Source: a virus. From it: a DNA stretch of 60,102 bases. The translations under genes were made by a program, and so were the position numbers. Below are positions 21,654 to 30,085 of the stretch, piece after piece (position 1 is the first letter of the stretch; every line of letters starts with the position of its first letter). The DNA is taken from positions 1-60,102 of IMG/VR virus record IMGVR_UViG_3300034257_000006, one strand, 5' to 3'. The notes beneath the pieces are model-generated. The model searched no databases. It had not been told where the DNA came from and saw nothing but the letters and a program-made list of their open reading frames with translations.

Positions 21654-22460
21654 CTATCCCTCCTGAGTTGTAGGTAACGTCCAGAACGTATGAACGCCGA
21701 ACGTCTGCTCGAAAGTTTTGAGCGTCAAGTAAGCTCGTCCTTGCTGACCGTACTGAACACCCCACGAATTAGCCATGTCAAACACTTCTTTGCCAGCCAC
21801 GATGCAAAGATCGTCAACGCACACCGAATGATTCCCTCGCCCATTGTCAGCGCCAGCGATTCCATTGCTGTCTAATCGCTGAAAGTTACCGCCAGCATGA
21901 ACGGCGACGACACAGGGCCACTGCTTTGCAAGTGCCGTCCGAAGTCCTCGAATCGTCTTTACAGGACGCAGCTTGAAGCCTTTGTGCTTCGCTGCTGCGG
22001 CATCTGCACCGGCAGGCATCTGTTTCCGGTAGATCAGATTCGCCGGGACCAAGGATAGCGGTGGCGCGCCGTGTTCCTCTGCGACCTTTAATCCATCGGA
22101 CAACATGCTTCCGTTGTCCTGATTCCCATTCATCCATGCGTACATGTACGATCCGGATAACTTCTTCAGGCCATCACGGAATCCGCGTCGATAGCGACCT
22201 CTCGCAATGACACCGGAAGTTCCCCATCCATTGCATGAACCGTACGACAACTGATCGCACATCCATGTTGAATCGAACATCTTGCGAGAAGGTTTGCGAT
22301 TCGGATCTGTGATCGCCTTTCTGATTTCTTCGTCAGTCCATTCTTCCACCGCTCCAGGTGCTGCTGCAAACGCAGCAAGCATCCCTGTATCCGGAGCAAG
22401 TGAGCCAAGTCTTCGTGTGTTTCCGTTAATATCAACGATCTGCTCGATTTCGTCAGCCAC
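21654..22460 (-). CDS. papain-like (C1A) cysteine protease
   Basis: A 268-aa protein with the catalytic triad of C1 peptidases: Cys in DQLSYGSCNGWG (about residue 75; papain motif QGxCGSCW), His in GNHSVCVDDL (about residue 213) and Asn in MANSWGVQYGQQGRAYL (about residue 232, motif NSWG). No signal peptide, so maturation or export would need other partners. It may act as a virion-associated or lysis enzyme that attacks protein layers of the host surface; papain-like enzymes are not the usual phage lysin. It sits in the membrane/lysis cluster, next to a lipoprotein gene. Confidence 0.85.
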   Translation of the reverse strand: MADEIEQIVDINGNTRRLGSLAPDTGMLAAFAAAPGAVEEWTDEEIRKAITDPNRKPSRKMFDSTWMCDQLSYGSCNGWGTSGVIARGRYRRGFRDGLKKLSGSYMYAWMNGNQDNGSMLSDGLKVAEEHGAPPLSLVPANLIYRKQMPAGADAAAAKHKGFKLRPVKTIRGLRTALAKQWPCVVAVHAGGNFQRLDSNGIAGADNGRGNHSVCVDDLCIVAGKEVFDMANSWGVQYGQQGRAYLTLKTFEQTFGVHTFWTLPTTQEG

Positions 22461-23238
22461 CTGTAAGCCTCCCTACTAGCAATTTGAGTTCATCGAATGT
22501 TGCCGGAAGTGGCCCGCGATGAACTATGATGCCCGTCCCTTTGTCTGTGATGACAATCCCAGGAGCAGCACTATTGAGCTGTCCAATCGCTTTGACGCCT
22601 TCCGATTCAGTCGTAGCGATATCGTAAAGCCGATACTCACTGCCGGAATCAAGCAATTCATTCCACGCGACAAGTCCATTTAGAACAGTTGCGACAGGCA
22701 ACGACGTATTTTCGGAATCAGTGATTACTGACAGCCGAACATGAGGAACGACTGGAAAAGGAGGATCTGGATCTGGGTCCGGATCTGGTTCTGGTGGTGG
22801 ACGCGGCCCCATCACATTCAGCGTTCGCCTCACGCGATCAACGTCTGGAGTCACCAAATCCGCAACCTCAACCAATACGACACGCCCCTTTGCGACCGGC
22901 CTCACAAGCATGATGCACTTGCCGCTGTAGGTACGTTCCTCGAAATCTCCTGAGCCATCTGCGAACCGACTGAACACAGTCCACGGACCAACCTTTCGAG
23001 TAACGGCGACAACTCCAAGAGGAACAGACACAATCGAAAAATCCGTATCCGACTCAACGATATAGAGTCTGTCTTCTGAAAGATCCATTACTGGCATTGG
23101 TGCAGGAGGACCGACCGGAGAAGGCAACATCGGCCATCGGATTGACGGGGAGACTGTTGGAGACGGATCATCACCACGGCATGACAAGGAAGCAATCACA
23201 ATGATCGTTGCCCCGATAACAATGTCTTTGAGACGCAT
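22453..23238 (-). CDS. lipoprotein with proline-rich linker, 261 aa
   Basis: The signal MRLKDIVIGATIIVIASLSCRGDD ends with a lipobox-like LSC, so it is probably a lipoprotein. The mature part has a beta-rich domain (residues 55-135), a linker of PDPDPDPDPP type (about 150-165) and a C-terminal domain (VRLSVITDSENTSLPVATVL ... GSEYRLYDIATTESEGV ... IVITDKGTGIIVHRG) with a thioredoxin-fold look. It overlaps the protease gene. Function unknown; an envelope-associated partner of the protease is plausible. Confidence 0.68.
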   Translation of the reverse strand: MRLKDIVIGATIIVIASLSCRGDDPSPTVSPSIRWPMLPSPVGPPAPMPVMDLSEDRLYIVESDTDFSIVSVPLGVVAVTRKVGPWTVFSRFADGSGDFEERTYSGKCIMLVRPVAKGRVVLVEVADLVTPDVDRVRRTLNVMGPRPPPEPDPDPDPDPPFPVVPHVRLSVITDSENTSLPVATVLNGLVAWNELLDSGSEYRLYDIATTESEGVKAIGQLNSAAPGIVITDKGTGIIVHRGPLPATFDELKLLVGRLTGG

Positions 23239-23582
23239 TAGTCATCGTCTCCCAGTGCATGACCAGCAGCCAGTACAGCATTGATTGTTGGACCGTCAGC
23301 CTTCATAGCTTCGATCAACTTCGTCTCAGCAATCTCGTACAGATCAGCCCGTGATAATTTCGGAAAGCGTTTCCTGTCAGATCGTGACGCTTGCCTGTGG
23401 GCTTTGTTCGCAGCCTGCCGAGCCGCCGGAATGCAGTCGTTAACAAGGTCCGGGTCCATGCGACCTGTCGCCTCGTTGTAGGCCGCTCGCAACACATCGT
23501 GCGGATTTTCGCTCGACGTCTGCTGAAAACATTTTGCAATGATTGGGCCAAGTAGCCCGAGAATGATCGTGATCCAGTCCAT
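23238..23582 (-). CDS. membrane-anchored protein, 114 aa
   Basis: N-terminal hydrophobic stretch (WITIILGLLGPIIAKCF), then a helical, basic domain with AARQAANKAHRQASRSDRKRFPKL and a helix-rich C-terminus. A similar order (short anchor and a helical domain) is seen in phage-encoded membrane proteins of unknown function. The gene starts one base from the lipoprotein stop. Confidence 0.62.
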   Translation of the reverse strand: MDWITIILGLLGPIIAKCFQQTSSENPHDVLRAAYNEATGRMDPDLVNDCIPAARQAANKAHRQASRSDRKRFPKLSRADLYEIAETKLIEAMKADGPTINAVLAAGHALGDDD

Positions 23583-23616
23583 TTTAACACTCCTTCTGTT
23601 GAAAATAACCGATCCC

Positions 23617-23676
23617 CTCCCGGCAGTGGCGTCCCTGAGCTACAGCCGAAGGAACCGCAACCCAGCCTGCCGGGAG
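23617..23676 (-). other. structured RNA/DNA element with perfect 10-bp stem
   Basis: CTCCCGGCAG (23617-23626) and CTGCCGGGAG (23667-23676) are perfect inverted repeats enclosing 40 bases that can form smaller pairings. It fills most of the 98-base gap between two genes, a rare gap in this genome. No T run follows in either direction, so it is not a standard terminator. Possible mRNA processing site or leader fold for the next gene. Confidence 0.5.
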
Positions 23677-23680
23677 AGTT

Positions 23681-23953
23681 TCAGTCAGGGGAAACGCTTG
23701 TAACTATGTTTAACAACCCGAACGCGAATAGCCAACCACAAACTCCCGTATCCATGAAGTACGCCACAGGAATACCGATCCAGAAGCCACAACAGATCAC
23801 GCATTGGATTCCAGTATTTTGCCATGTGTCTTCTGGGTATCTGTCCGTTACCAACTTTCTGAGCCGCGCAAATAGACCGAACGGGCCATCTGTTCCTGAG
23901 AAAGAGTATGCGAGACCGAACGTGATCACGGCTGTTACAACATAATCGAACAT
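23681..23953 (-). CDS. DUF1360-like membrane protein, 90 aa
   Basis: The sequence DGPFGLFARLRKL followed by GIQCVICCGFWIGIPVAY and LFAFGLLNIVTSV matches small membrane proteins of the DUF1360 type (DGPFGxxxrlR ... CPFCxxfWxg). About three hydrophobic segments. Start taken at the ATG overlapping the upstream stop (TGATG), with GGAG eight bases before it. Confidence 0.72.
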   Translation of the reverse strand: MFDYVVTAVITFGLAYSFSGTDGPFGLFARLRKLVTDRYPEDTWQNTGIQCVICCGFWIGIPVAYFMDTGVCGWLFAFGLLNIVTSVSPD

Positions 23954-24630
23954 CACCGTCTCCTCGATCCACCGGCACCATGTGCCATAAACGCCTTCTT
24001 CGATCTCCCCGGATCAAGCGCTGATCCGTTAGCCGTCGCTGTTTTCACTGTCGTCTGCGCAAACTTCGCCACGATGTTTTCTTTCCAGCCGGCCCACTTC
24101 AAGCCGTTGATCTGGTTTCCAACAATCTGTTGAGGCGGGATCAGATTCGAGTTCATAGAATGTCTAACATAGATCCAGCTCGGTTCGAAGCACGCTTCAA
24201 TGGTTCTGCCGACATGCGTGGAGTCATCGACGAACATTGTCGCTGAGACGATGTTGTCCTTCGATCTCCAGACCTTCAGTTTGCCTTCGTTGAAGATGTA
24301 GCCATTCGGAAAACTCAGCAGAGTATTCTGCTGAGGCTCAGGAATCTTTCGCAGCGTCTCGATGAACGTGGGGCACAGGAAGTCGTCGTCGCCGACTTCT
24401 ACTTCGATTCGCGGTCCAACAGGGAATTTCAGTTGCGACGCCATGAAAGGAGAGAACGCCTCTCTCCTTGCTGTCCATCTCGGATCCATTGGAGACTGGT
24501 CCATAGCAACAAAGAACGCTGTGTCCGTCTGATTCTTCAGAGACTTAATCAGAGTGTTCTGAGTTATCGCAAGTCTGTAGCGACTTGAGTCGTGCTCGAA
24601 GTATTCAGACCTCACTCGTATGTAGATCAT
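23953..24630 (-). CDS. glycosyltransferase-like protein (putative rhamnosyltransferase type)
   Basis: A 225-aa protein. The N-terminal pattern RYRLAITQNTLIKSLKNQTDTAFFVAMDQ and the following GPRIEVEVGDDDFLC (a DDD metal site) resemble putative rhamnosyl transferases (PF11316-like) that lack a membrane anchor. The C-terminal region (NGSALDPGRSKKAFMAHGAGGSRRR) is basic. Its start overlaps the next glycosyltransferase gene by 26 bases, and it belongs to a seven-gene glycan island. Confidence 0.7.
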   Translation of the reverse strand: MIYIRVRSEYFEHDSSRYRLAITQNTLIKSLKNQTDTAFFVAMDQSPMDPRWTARREAFSPFMASQLKFPVGPRIEVEVGDDDFLCPTFIETLRKIPEPQQNTLLSFPNGYIFNEGKLKVWRSKDNIVSATMFVDDSTHVGRTIEACFEPSWIYVRHSMNSNLIPPQQIVGNQINGLKWAGWKENIVAKFAQTTVKTATANGSALDPGRSKKAFMAHGAGGSRRR

Positions 24631-25456
24631 ACCGTTCCTTCGGCTGTGGGTAGAGTTTCAATAAATCCCCCGGCTCCGCGCCGATCCATTTTCGACACTG
24701 CCTCGTGCTTGATCCGCCACGAGGTGCATCGTGTCCCATCGACGAGTTCGATACACCTGCTGGCAATGGAGACCAGTGTAGCACCAGACTCGGTGAATAG
24801 TGCCAGATCTCTTTGCCCATGTCTACCAATGTTCTACTAATCCATGTATCGACGGCTTTGCGTTCCCATGACTTCGTGTTCTTGTCCTTCGCCTGAGTGT
24901 GGGAGCCTTTCCATGCGTCGATCGATTTGTGGTAAACGAGTTCTTCAAGGACGTGTCTCGGAAACACAAGAGCCAGTGATCCGACGAGGTTGTTCGATCG
25001 CGAAACGAACGTGCCGTTCTCTCGGATGATCTTTGCTTTGAACAGACCGTTGCCTGATGCGTACTGCGCGATGTTCGGGCAGTATAGTGAAACGCAGCCA
25101 CAGTTCTCGGAAGGCCACAGATCTCGCTCCAGAAGAGGATAGATTCCGTTAGCGAACAAAGCGTCGTCTTCGCAGATGAGGAACGTGTCGGCCATGTCTG
25201 TGATTTCGAGGAGATCACGTCCGGCTTGGATCCAGTTACCGAAATTACCGAAGACACCTTCTTTTGACCACGCGAAAGTGTTGAGTTCCGTCTCAACTGT
25301 TGGTCTCTGCACACACAGATACTCCGTTCTCCGAATGCAGCAACCCGGCTCGCAGAACAGTATCGGCGCAACGCCGAGTCCGGCGAGCGAACTGACGACT
25401 TCTTTGTATGTCGGTTTTGGGCGTGGGGCGACGATGATGCCAATTGCGAGTTTCAT
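24605..25456 (-). CDS. glycosyltransferase, 283 aa
   Basis: Starts with MKLAIGIIVAPRPKPTYKEVVSSL and contains an acidic metal site (FLICEDDALFANGIYPLLERDLWP, about residue 90), the usual EDD motif of GT-A-fold enzymes. The middle (SLALVFPRHVLEEL) and the end (HWSPLPAGVSNSSMG) look like acceptor-binding loops. It probably transfers a sugar onto a virion or host-surface component. The ATG overlaps the upstream stop. Confidence 0.78.
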   Translation of the reverse strand: MKLAIGIIVAPRPKPTYKEVVSSLAGLGVAPILFCEPGCCIRRTEYLCVQRPTVETELNTFAWSKEGVFGNFGNWIQAGRDLLEITDMADTFLICEDDALFANGIYPLLERDLWPSENCGCVSLYCPNIAQYASGNGLFKAKIIRENGTFVSRSNNLVGSLALVFPRHVLEELVYHKSIDAWKGSHTQAKDKNTKSWERKAVDTWISRTLVDMGKEIWHYSPSLVLHWSPLPAGVSNSSMGHDAPRGGSSTRQCRKWIGAEPGDLLKLYPQPKERYDLHTSEV

Positions 25457-25674
25457 GATGCAGACTGCTTGCAAAGATGAACAGTAAACATTGGATCTGA
25501 TCTAATGCTGACGAGGTATTCGTTTAACTTTTCGTTCTTAATTTTCCGCATTTCATACCCTGCAGTGTATCCAGCCATCCAATGCGACGACGCTGTTTCA
25601 TCAATCGCACTGGGTTGAATCGCCGCTGAAAATCCATTGGACCATTCTTTGCCAATTTCATACTTGGGCCTCAT
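25453..25674 (-). CDS. hypothetical protein, 73 aa
   Basis: Start at MRPKYEIGKEW, overlapping the end of the next gene (ATGA). A longer reading upstream would run through the neighbour without a ribosome site. It contains KEWSNGFSAAIQPSAIDETASSHWMAGYTAGYEMR, a helical pattern (GxxAG) reminiscent of small phage proteins ending WxAGYxAGxxx. Function unknown. Confidence 0.6.
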   Translation of the reverse strand: MRPKYEIGKEWSNGFSAAIQPSAIDETASSHWMAGYTAGYEMRKIKNEKLNEYLVSIRSDPMFTVHLCKQSAS

Positions 25675-26405
25675 TCCAGTTTCTCCTTTATAAACCGACT
25701 CAATGGTCCTTCGACTTTCCTTGACCGCAACAGCATGTTGCTCGTCTCTTCGCGTTCTTTGGCTTTTGGATCGATGGTTCCGTCGGCGTACGGCGTGACT
25801 CTGCCGGCCCAATTTTTAAAGGGATGGCCGAGGTGCAATACCTCAAATGGAGGGCGAACGTGTTTTTTGTCTGGCCACTTCGAATGGAAGAACGAATCAG
25901 CACTTCCGGCCCATGTGAAATCAAGTGAATGCCAAGGTGGAGGACCGAGTACAGTGTCTGATCCGTGAAACAACTGGCAAAATCCGGCGAACTCTTCGTT
26001 TGTTCGCAGCCTCTTATACTGACGCCATTTTCTTTGTTCTGGAATTCCCGTAGAGATATCATGCTTTATTCGACGGTGTGGAACGTAAATGCAGCCTGGC
26101 ACTGGAATGAAAGAATGACGATTCTCCGGTATTGCGATGTCTGCGTCGATGTTCAGTAACCAACCATCCCGTCCAAAGACATCATATGCCTCTTCAATTG
26201 CTGCGAACTTATTCAACTTCGCGCCACGTCGATAAAAGACATCAGTGATATGAACTCTCGCGCCATTCGCCTGAGCAACGTCGATTGTTTTCGTGTCTCT
26301 AGCGACAGTCACAACCATCGTCTCTTCGATGAAAAATTTGTGCGTCGGCAACGTCATCTCAAGGATGTCACCATAATCGACTGAGACGCAAACTGCCCTT
26401 ACCAT
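25671..26405 (-). CDS. glycosyltransferase-like protein, 244 aa
   Basis: GT-A look: VCVSVDYGDILEMTLPTHKFFIEETMVVT at the start, then DGWLLNIDADIAIPENRHSF with a DxD-type NIDADI motif (about residues 87-96). The later HPFKNWAGRVTPY is typical of acceptor-site regions. The first ATG with a plausible ribosome site was used (MVRAVCVS). Likely adds a sugar within the same pathway as its neighbours. Confidence 0.75.
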   Translation of the reverse strand: MVRAVCVSVDYGDILEMTLPTHKFFIEETMVVTVARDTKTIDVAQANGARVHITDVFYRRGAKLNKFAAIEEAYDVFGRDGWLLNIDADIAIPENRHSFIPVPGCIYVPHRRIKHDISTGIPEQRKWRQYKRLRTNEEFAGFCQLFHGSDTVLGPPPWHSLDFTWAGSADSFFHSKWPDKKHVRPPFEVLHLGHPFKNWAGRVTPYADGTIDPKAKEREETSNMLLRSRKVEGPLSRFIKEKLE

Positions 26406-26941
26406 TTTCTCGCCCACCATGAAGCCATCTCATCATCCGTTAAATACACTTGCAACCCTGTCTTTTTCCTGAACTCTTCAACCGCATAAACCACACCCGG
26501 CAGACACGAATTGAAATCGTGACCTGCGATTATTCCCCCGTCCATCACCTTTGGGAACCAAAGACCAATATCCCTGCTCACGCTTTCGTAATCGTGCAGT
26601 GCGTCGATGTATACGATGCCAAATAAATCGTACTCCAGATGAGCAGCCGCCTCTTCGCTCGTCATTCGAAGCACTGAGTATCGACCATGAAATTCATCCA
26701 TTGCCATCATGGCGATCTGCATGTCCTGATCTCTGTCTCGGCTTGAATCGTCCGAGCATGGATAGTACGTTTCATTACCTTCAGTAAATCCTTCCCATGG
26801 ATCAACAAGCGTAATTGTTCCTCGGAATCTCTGCATGAACGACTTCGCAAAAACACCCTGGTGCGTTCCGATCTCAACTGCCGTCTGCAATCCAAGTGCG
26901 TTTGCGATGTCGGCCAAACATTCTCTTGTCGCAAGTCTCAT
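26399..26941 (-). CDS. SAM-dependent methyltransferase (methyltransf_24 type)
   Basis: A 180-aa enzyme. TAVEIGTHQGVFAKSFMQRF is the SAM-binding motif I, ITLVDPWEGF the acidic-loop region, FGIVYIDALHDYESVSRDIGLWFPKVMDGGIIAGHDF the motif around the catalytic aspartate/histidine found in TylF/MT24-like enzymes acting on sugars or small molecules. The size is a little short but complete. It overlaps the next glycosyltransferase gene and likely methylates a glycan. Confidence 0.83.
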   Translation of the reverse strand: MRLATRECLADIANALGLQTAVEIGTHQGVFAKSFMQRFRGTITLVDPWEGFTEGNETYYPCSDDSSRDRDQDMQIAMMAMDEFHGRYSVLRMTSEEAAAHLEYDLFGIVYIDALHDYESVSRDIGLWFPKVMDGGIIAGHDFNSCLPGVVYAVEEFRKKTGLQVYLTDDEMASWWARKW

Positions 26942-27876
26942 CGATGAGAGTTTCCAATGTAATCAACTGTTGACTTCAGTGACTGCTCAGACACTTCTGA
27001 CCGCAGTGTCACAAACTGAACGTCGCGATCCGGCTTCTTCGGTTTGTAGATTTCAGCGTGTGTTGCAGAAACCTGTTCACGACCAGATTCATCCTGCGCC
27101 AATGATCCGTGCCCGCGAAGAGGAACTCCGCATCCATGGCAATGATGCCTGACCTGTGCTGCGTAGGCTTGCATGGGTTGCTTCCACCACCCATTGACTA
27201 CAGGAACGCCTGTGTCCGGATAATCCGGATCCCATTGATGCAGAATCGACTGCGCTCCAGCGATTTCGCAGAACCACGCCCTGAGTTCTCCACGGAACAT
27301 GCCGACCATGGACGACCACTGCTGATTGATGTCGCACTTAGAGATTAGATCCCATCGTTCTGCTTCGTCTTCGATGACATCCTGCATAGCGACGTAAACG
27401 GGTGAATGGCGTGAATCTTCGTGCAGACCGAATGGACGAGATTCAGGCCAGTCGCGTTTAAATTCGTCGTAGGCTTCGCGGTCGAGATGGACATTCAGGT
27501 TTGATACCAGAGGATTGAATGTCTTCCGGATTATTTTTCCGTGCCCCTTGGGATGATTGCACCAAAGACCACAACGAGACTTGCGAATGCGCGTGCTCAG
27601 TATTCTGCACAACTGGTCGAACTTCGGATGCATCGCAGGGTTGCCTCCGAAGATCCCAACAACACCGAAGTAGTCTTTCAGTGTAATGACAGCCTGCTCA
27701 AACAGTTCAGGAGTAATCATCGTCAGCTTACCACCGAGATTCGACCCCTGTGTACACCCGAAGCATGCTTTGTCGCATGCACGAGTGATATGGATCTGGA
27801 CAATCCCGCCCATCCATGCCGCTTTACGCTTCATGCCGGGAGAAACCATTTTGCTCAATGCTTCCTGCTCGTTCAC
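26938..27876 (-). CDS. radical SAM enzyme
   Basis: A 312-aa protein. The radical SAM cluster motif is seen as CDKACFGC (CxxxCxxC, about residues 34-41). IFGGNPAMHPKFDQLCRIL follows as the glycine-rich SAM-binding part, and HHCHGCGVPLRG near residue 245 may hold a second iron-sulfur or metal site. Radical SAM enzymes are rare in phages and here lie in a glycan cluster, so a sugar or nucleotide modification is likely, though substrate is unknown. Confidence 0.85.
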   Translation of the reverse strand: MNEQEALSKMVSPGMKRKAAWMGGIVQIHITRACDKACFGCTQGSNLGGKLTMITPELFEQAVITLKDYFGVVGIFGGNPAMHPKFDQLCRILSTRIRKSRCGLWCNHPKGHGKIIRKTFNPLVSNLNVHLDREAYDEFKRDWPESRPFGLHEDSRHSPVYVAMQDVIEDEAERWDLISKCDINQQWSSMVGMFRGELRAWFCEIAGAQSILHQWDPDYPDTGVPVVNGWWKQPMQAYAAQVRHHCHGCGVPLRGHGSLAQDESGREQVSATHAEIYKPKKPDRDVQFVTLRSEVSEQSLKSTVDYIGNSHR

Positions 27877-28595
27877 TTCAGGCTCCTGACTGCGTCGAAT
27901 TTGTGCAGTCGATTACTCCACACTGTGAAGCGATCTTCCTTGGGATGCGTTCCAGGAGGGTAAAACACAGAGGATGGATTGTCCGCAATCTTCTTGACGG
28001 CGAATCTCTTGAATGCCGATCCGACCCGCTCGTCATTCAAGACGATAGGTTCTGTGACAGTCGGTACGTGGTAATGACATTCGATCCGGATTTCTCCGTC
28101 CAATTCACAAACGTCTTCGCACGCAGCAATTGCCAGTTCGAAGTCTTCAACATGATCAATTGCGTTGACTGAGATCACTGCATCGAATGTCTCGTTCGTG
28201 TTAATGTCTTCCATGCAGGACTCAATCAATTCTGCACCATTACCATAGACTCGATATCCACATTCGTTATACCAGGAGTGCAGTGGATCTAGAGAATGCA
28301 TTGATGCCCCCACGAAGAACCGACTCAGACCCAATGGACCTGATCCCACTTCAAGAACATGTTTCCCAGAGAAGTACGTTGGCTCGACGAACAGCCGTTT
28401 GCAGTATCGCCACTTGTCGCAATTGATCCACGTCTCGATAGCGTTCAGTTCTTCAGTTTCGAGGTGGGTTATTTTCTCGAAGTCCTTCGGAGCATTGATG
28501 CCGTACATCTCTCGGCACCCTCCTCGGAACCAGTGAACGTAACGTCCAATTTCATCCTTCCAGAACTTCTTCTCTTCGTCATTCTTCTCGGTCAT
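27873..28595 (-). CDS. class I SAM methyltransferase, 240 aa
   Basis: VLEVGSGPLGLSRFF (about residues 77-90) is SAM motif I, MHSLDPL motif II, FDAVISVNAIDHVEDFELAIAACEDV motif IV and the helix after it, typical of small-molecule methyltransferases. The N-terminal 60 residues are helical and charged. It overlaps the radical SAM gene by four bases. Likely a methyltransferase of the glycan island. Confidence 0.83.
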   Translation of the reverse strand: MTEKNDEEKKFWKDEIGRYVHWFRGGCREMYGINAPKDFEKITHLETEELNAIETWINCDKWRYCKRLFVEPTYFSGKHVLEVGSGPLGLSRFFVGASMHSLDPLHSWYNECGYRVYGNGAELIESCMEDINTNETFDAVISVNAIDHVEDFELAIAACEDVCELDGEIRIECHYHVPTVTEPIVLNDERVGSAFKRFAVKKIADNPSSVFYPPGTHPKEDRFTVWSNRLHKFDAVRSLK

Positions 28596-30085
28596 CGCAC
28601 TTCTTCCTTAAACCAGTCTTCACTCCATCCACGAGGAGCGACTTTCTTGCCGATTGGCATAAACTTGATTCCATGCGGCTGCACAATAACCCGCGACGAA
28701 TCAGGAGTAATCTTACTGTTCCATTCCTCGTAGTCTTTGCAGTTCCATGAAAAATGTTCATTCGTGTGTGGGGATGGAAGGAAATACGGAGTCCATCCAA
28801 GTGCAACTGGGTCTGCTTCGGAAACTCCTGCGGCAATGAGTTTCTTTGCAAGCAGAAGATCTTCACCGAGCGACACGCTGTCATATCCTCCAGCATGCTC
28901 AAAGGCAGATCTTGTTATTCCCCATGCCCCCTGATACGCCTTGTCTGTCTTATCTTGTCTCCCCCATGTTTCAGACCTTTGCAGGTTGCTTCCGCTGCGA
29001 ATTAAAACTTGACTGCATCTCGACCAGTCAGATCTTGAAAGAGCGTGTTCAGTGGCCTGCAGTGCATCCGGAAGAAACAAGTCGTCGTCGTCCCAGAACA
29101 CAAACGCATCGACGTCTGGCATCATCGCCGCAATCGCATTTCGTTTTTCTCCGAGAGTAGCGTGCCTTTCGTTCCTACTGACAATCTCCCACCTGTCGCT
29201 ACTGGCTGGTTCAAGTTCTCCGCAGTCGTCATACGCAATCAGCCTTGCGTTTTTGTACGTCTGCGACTCGAAGCATGAAATCAAATGACCGAGCAGTTTC
29301 GGCCTTCTGAATGTTGCAACACAGACTCCGATTTTCATTGTGTCTTCTCGTTTGTCGAGATCCCTGAATATCTTGTGTATGCAGAGCTTCGACTTATTGC
29401 GTTTCATCCACGCTCTCGGTCCTGTATCTCCTGCAACTGCCATTTCACTCGGATGCTTCCTTGTCATGTAGGAGTGATTCAGCCCGATCGCGACAGTGGA
29501 TCCGTTCGTCTTAATGTCTTGTGTCGAGAAGAACTTTTCTACCTCGGTGTCCACTTCTATCGGAAGGAATGTCTCAAGAGGCCATCGCTCGTAATTATCG
29601 CATCCCTCCATCGCTCTTGTTAGAGATATTTCACCGAGTTCGCACCAACCTGCGTTGCCTCCAATTAGTTTGTCGTTGATCTGATCAACCCATCGTTCTG
29701 CAACTGGGCTTCCTTTTGCGCAGTAGCAATAACCGGCAATGACTCTTCTCGGAGGAGTTGACCACTCTGACGCGGCGATATCTGCTCCTGTGTCAAGATG
29801 CTTAGGACTACGAAGCATCACTGTGTCTGCGTCAATGTACAGACCACCGTAAAGGTGCAGACATGCAGCGCGAACACAGTCCGACTTTACTCCAAGCTCC
29901 TTAATCTTCTTCCATGATGAATGCAACACACCGTCAGGAATGTACTTACTGATGTTCTCTGACGTCACATGATGAAACAGACATCCGTCCAGACATTGAT
30001 ACCTGATGCTGTCAAGGCAAAGGCTGATGTACGGCCACTGCTTTGATCCCGGCGGTTTTTCCCAGTACGTGAACACGTTCAACAC
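28592..30085 (-). CDS. two-domain glycosyltransferase (GT32-like plus GT2)
   Basis: A 497-aa protein. The N-terminal half (residues 1-230) has the GT32 DXD region CLHLYGGLYIDADTVMLR, used by capsular and O-antigen sugar transferases. The C-terminal half begins at MKIGVCVATFRRPKLLGHLISC and shows the GT2 hallmarks DDCG and VFWDDDDLFLPDALQ (DDD/DxD). A fused enzyme could carry out two successive transfers. Start taken at GTG right after the upstream stop, with AGAGGT upstream; the longer reading has no site. Confidence 0.85.
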   Translation of the reverse strand: MLNVFTYWEKPPGSKQWPYISLCLDSIRYQCLDGCLFHHVTSENISKYIPDGVLHSSWKKIKELGVKSDCVRAACLHLYGGLYIDADTVMLRSPKHLDTGADIAASEWSTPPRRVIAGYCYCAKGSPVAERWVDQINDKLIGGNAGWCELGEISLTRAMEGCDNYERWPLETFLPIEVDTEVEKFFSTQDIKTNGSTVAIGLNHSYMTRKHPSEMAVAGDTGPRAWMKRNKSKLCIHKIFRDLDKREDTMKIGVCVATFRRPKLLGHLISCFESQTYKNARLIAYDDCGELEPASSDRWEIVSRNERHATLGEKRNAIAAMMPDVDAFVFWDDDDLFLPDALQATEHALSRSDWSRCSQVLIRSGSNLQRSETWGRQDKTDKAYQGAWGITRSAFEHAGGYDSVSLGEDLLLAKKLIAAGVSEADPVALGWTPYFLPSPHTNEHFSWNCKDYEEWNSKITPDSSRVIVQPHGIKFMPIGKKVAPRGWSEDWFKEEVR

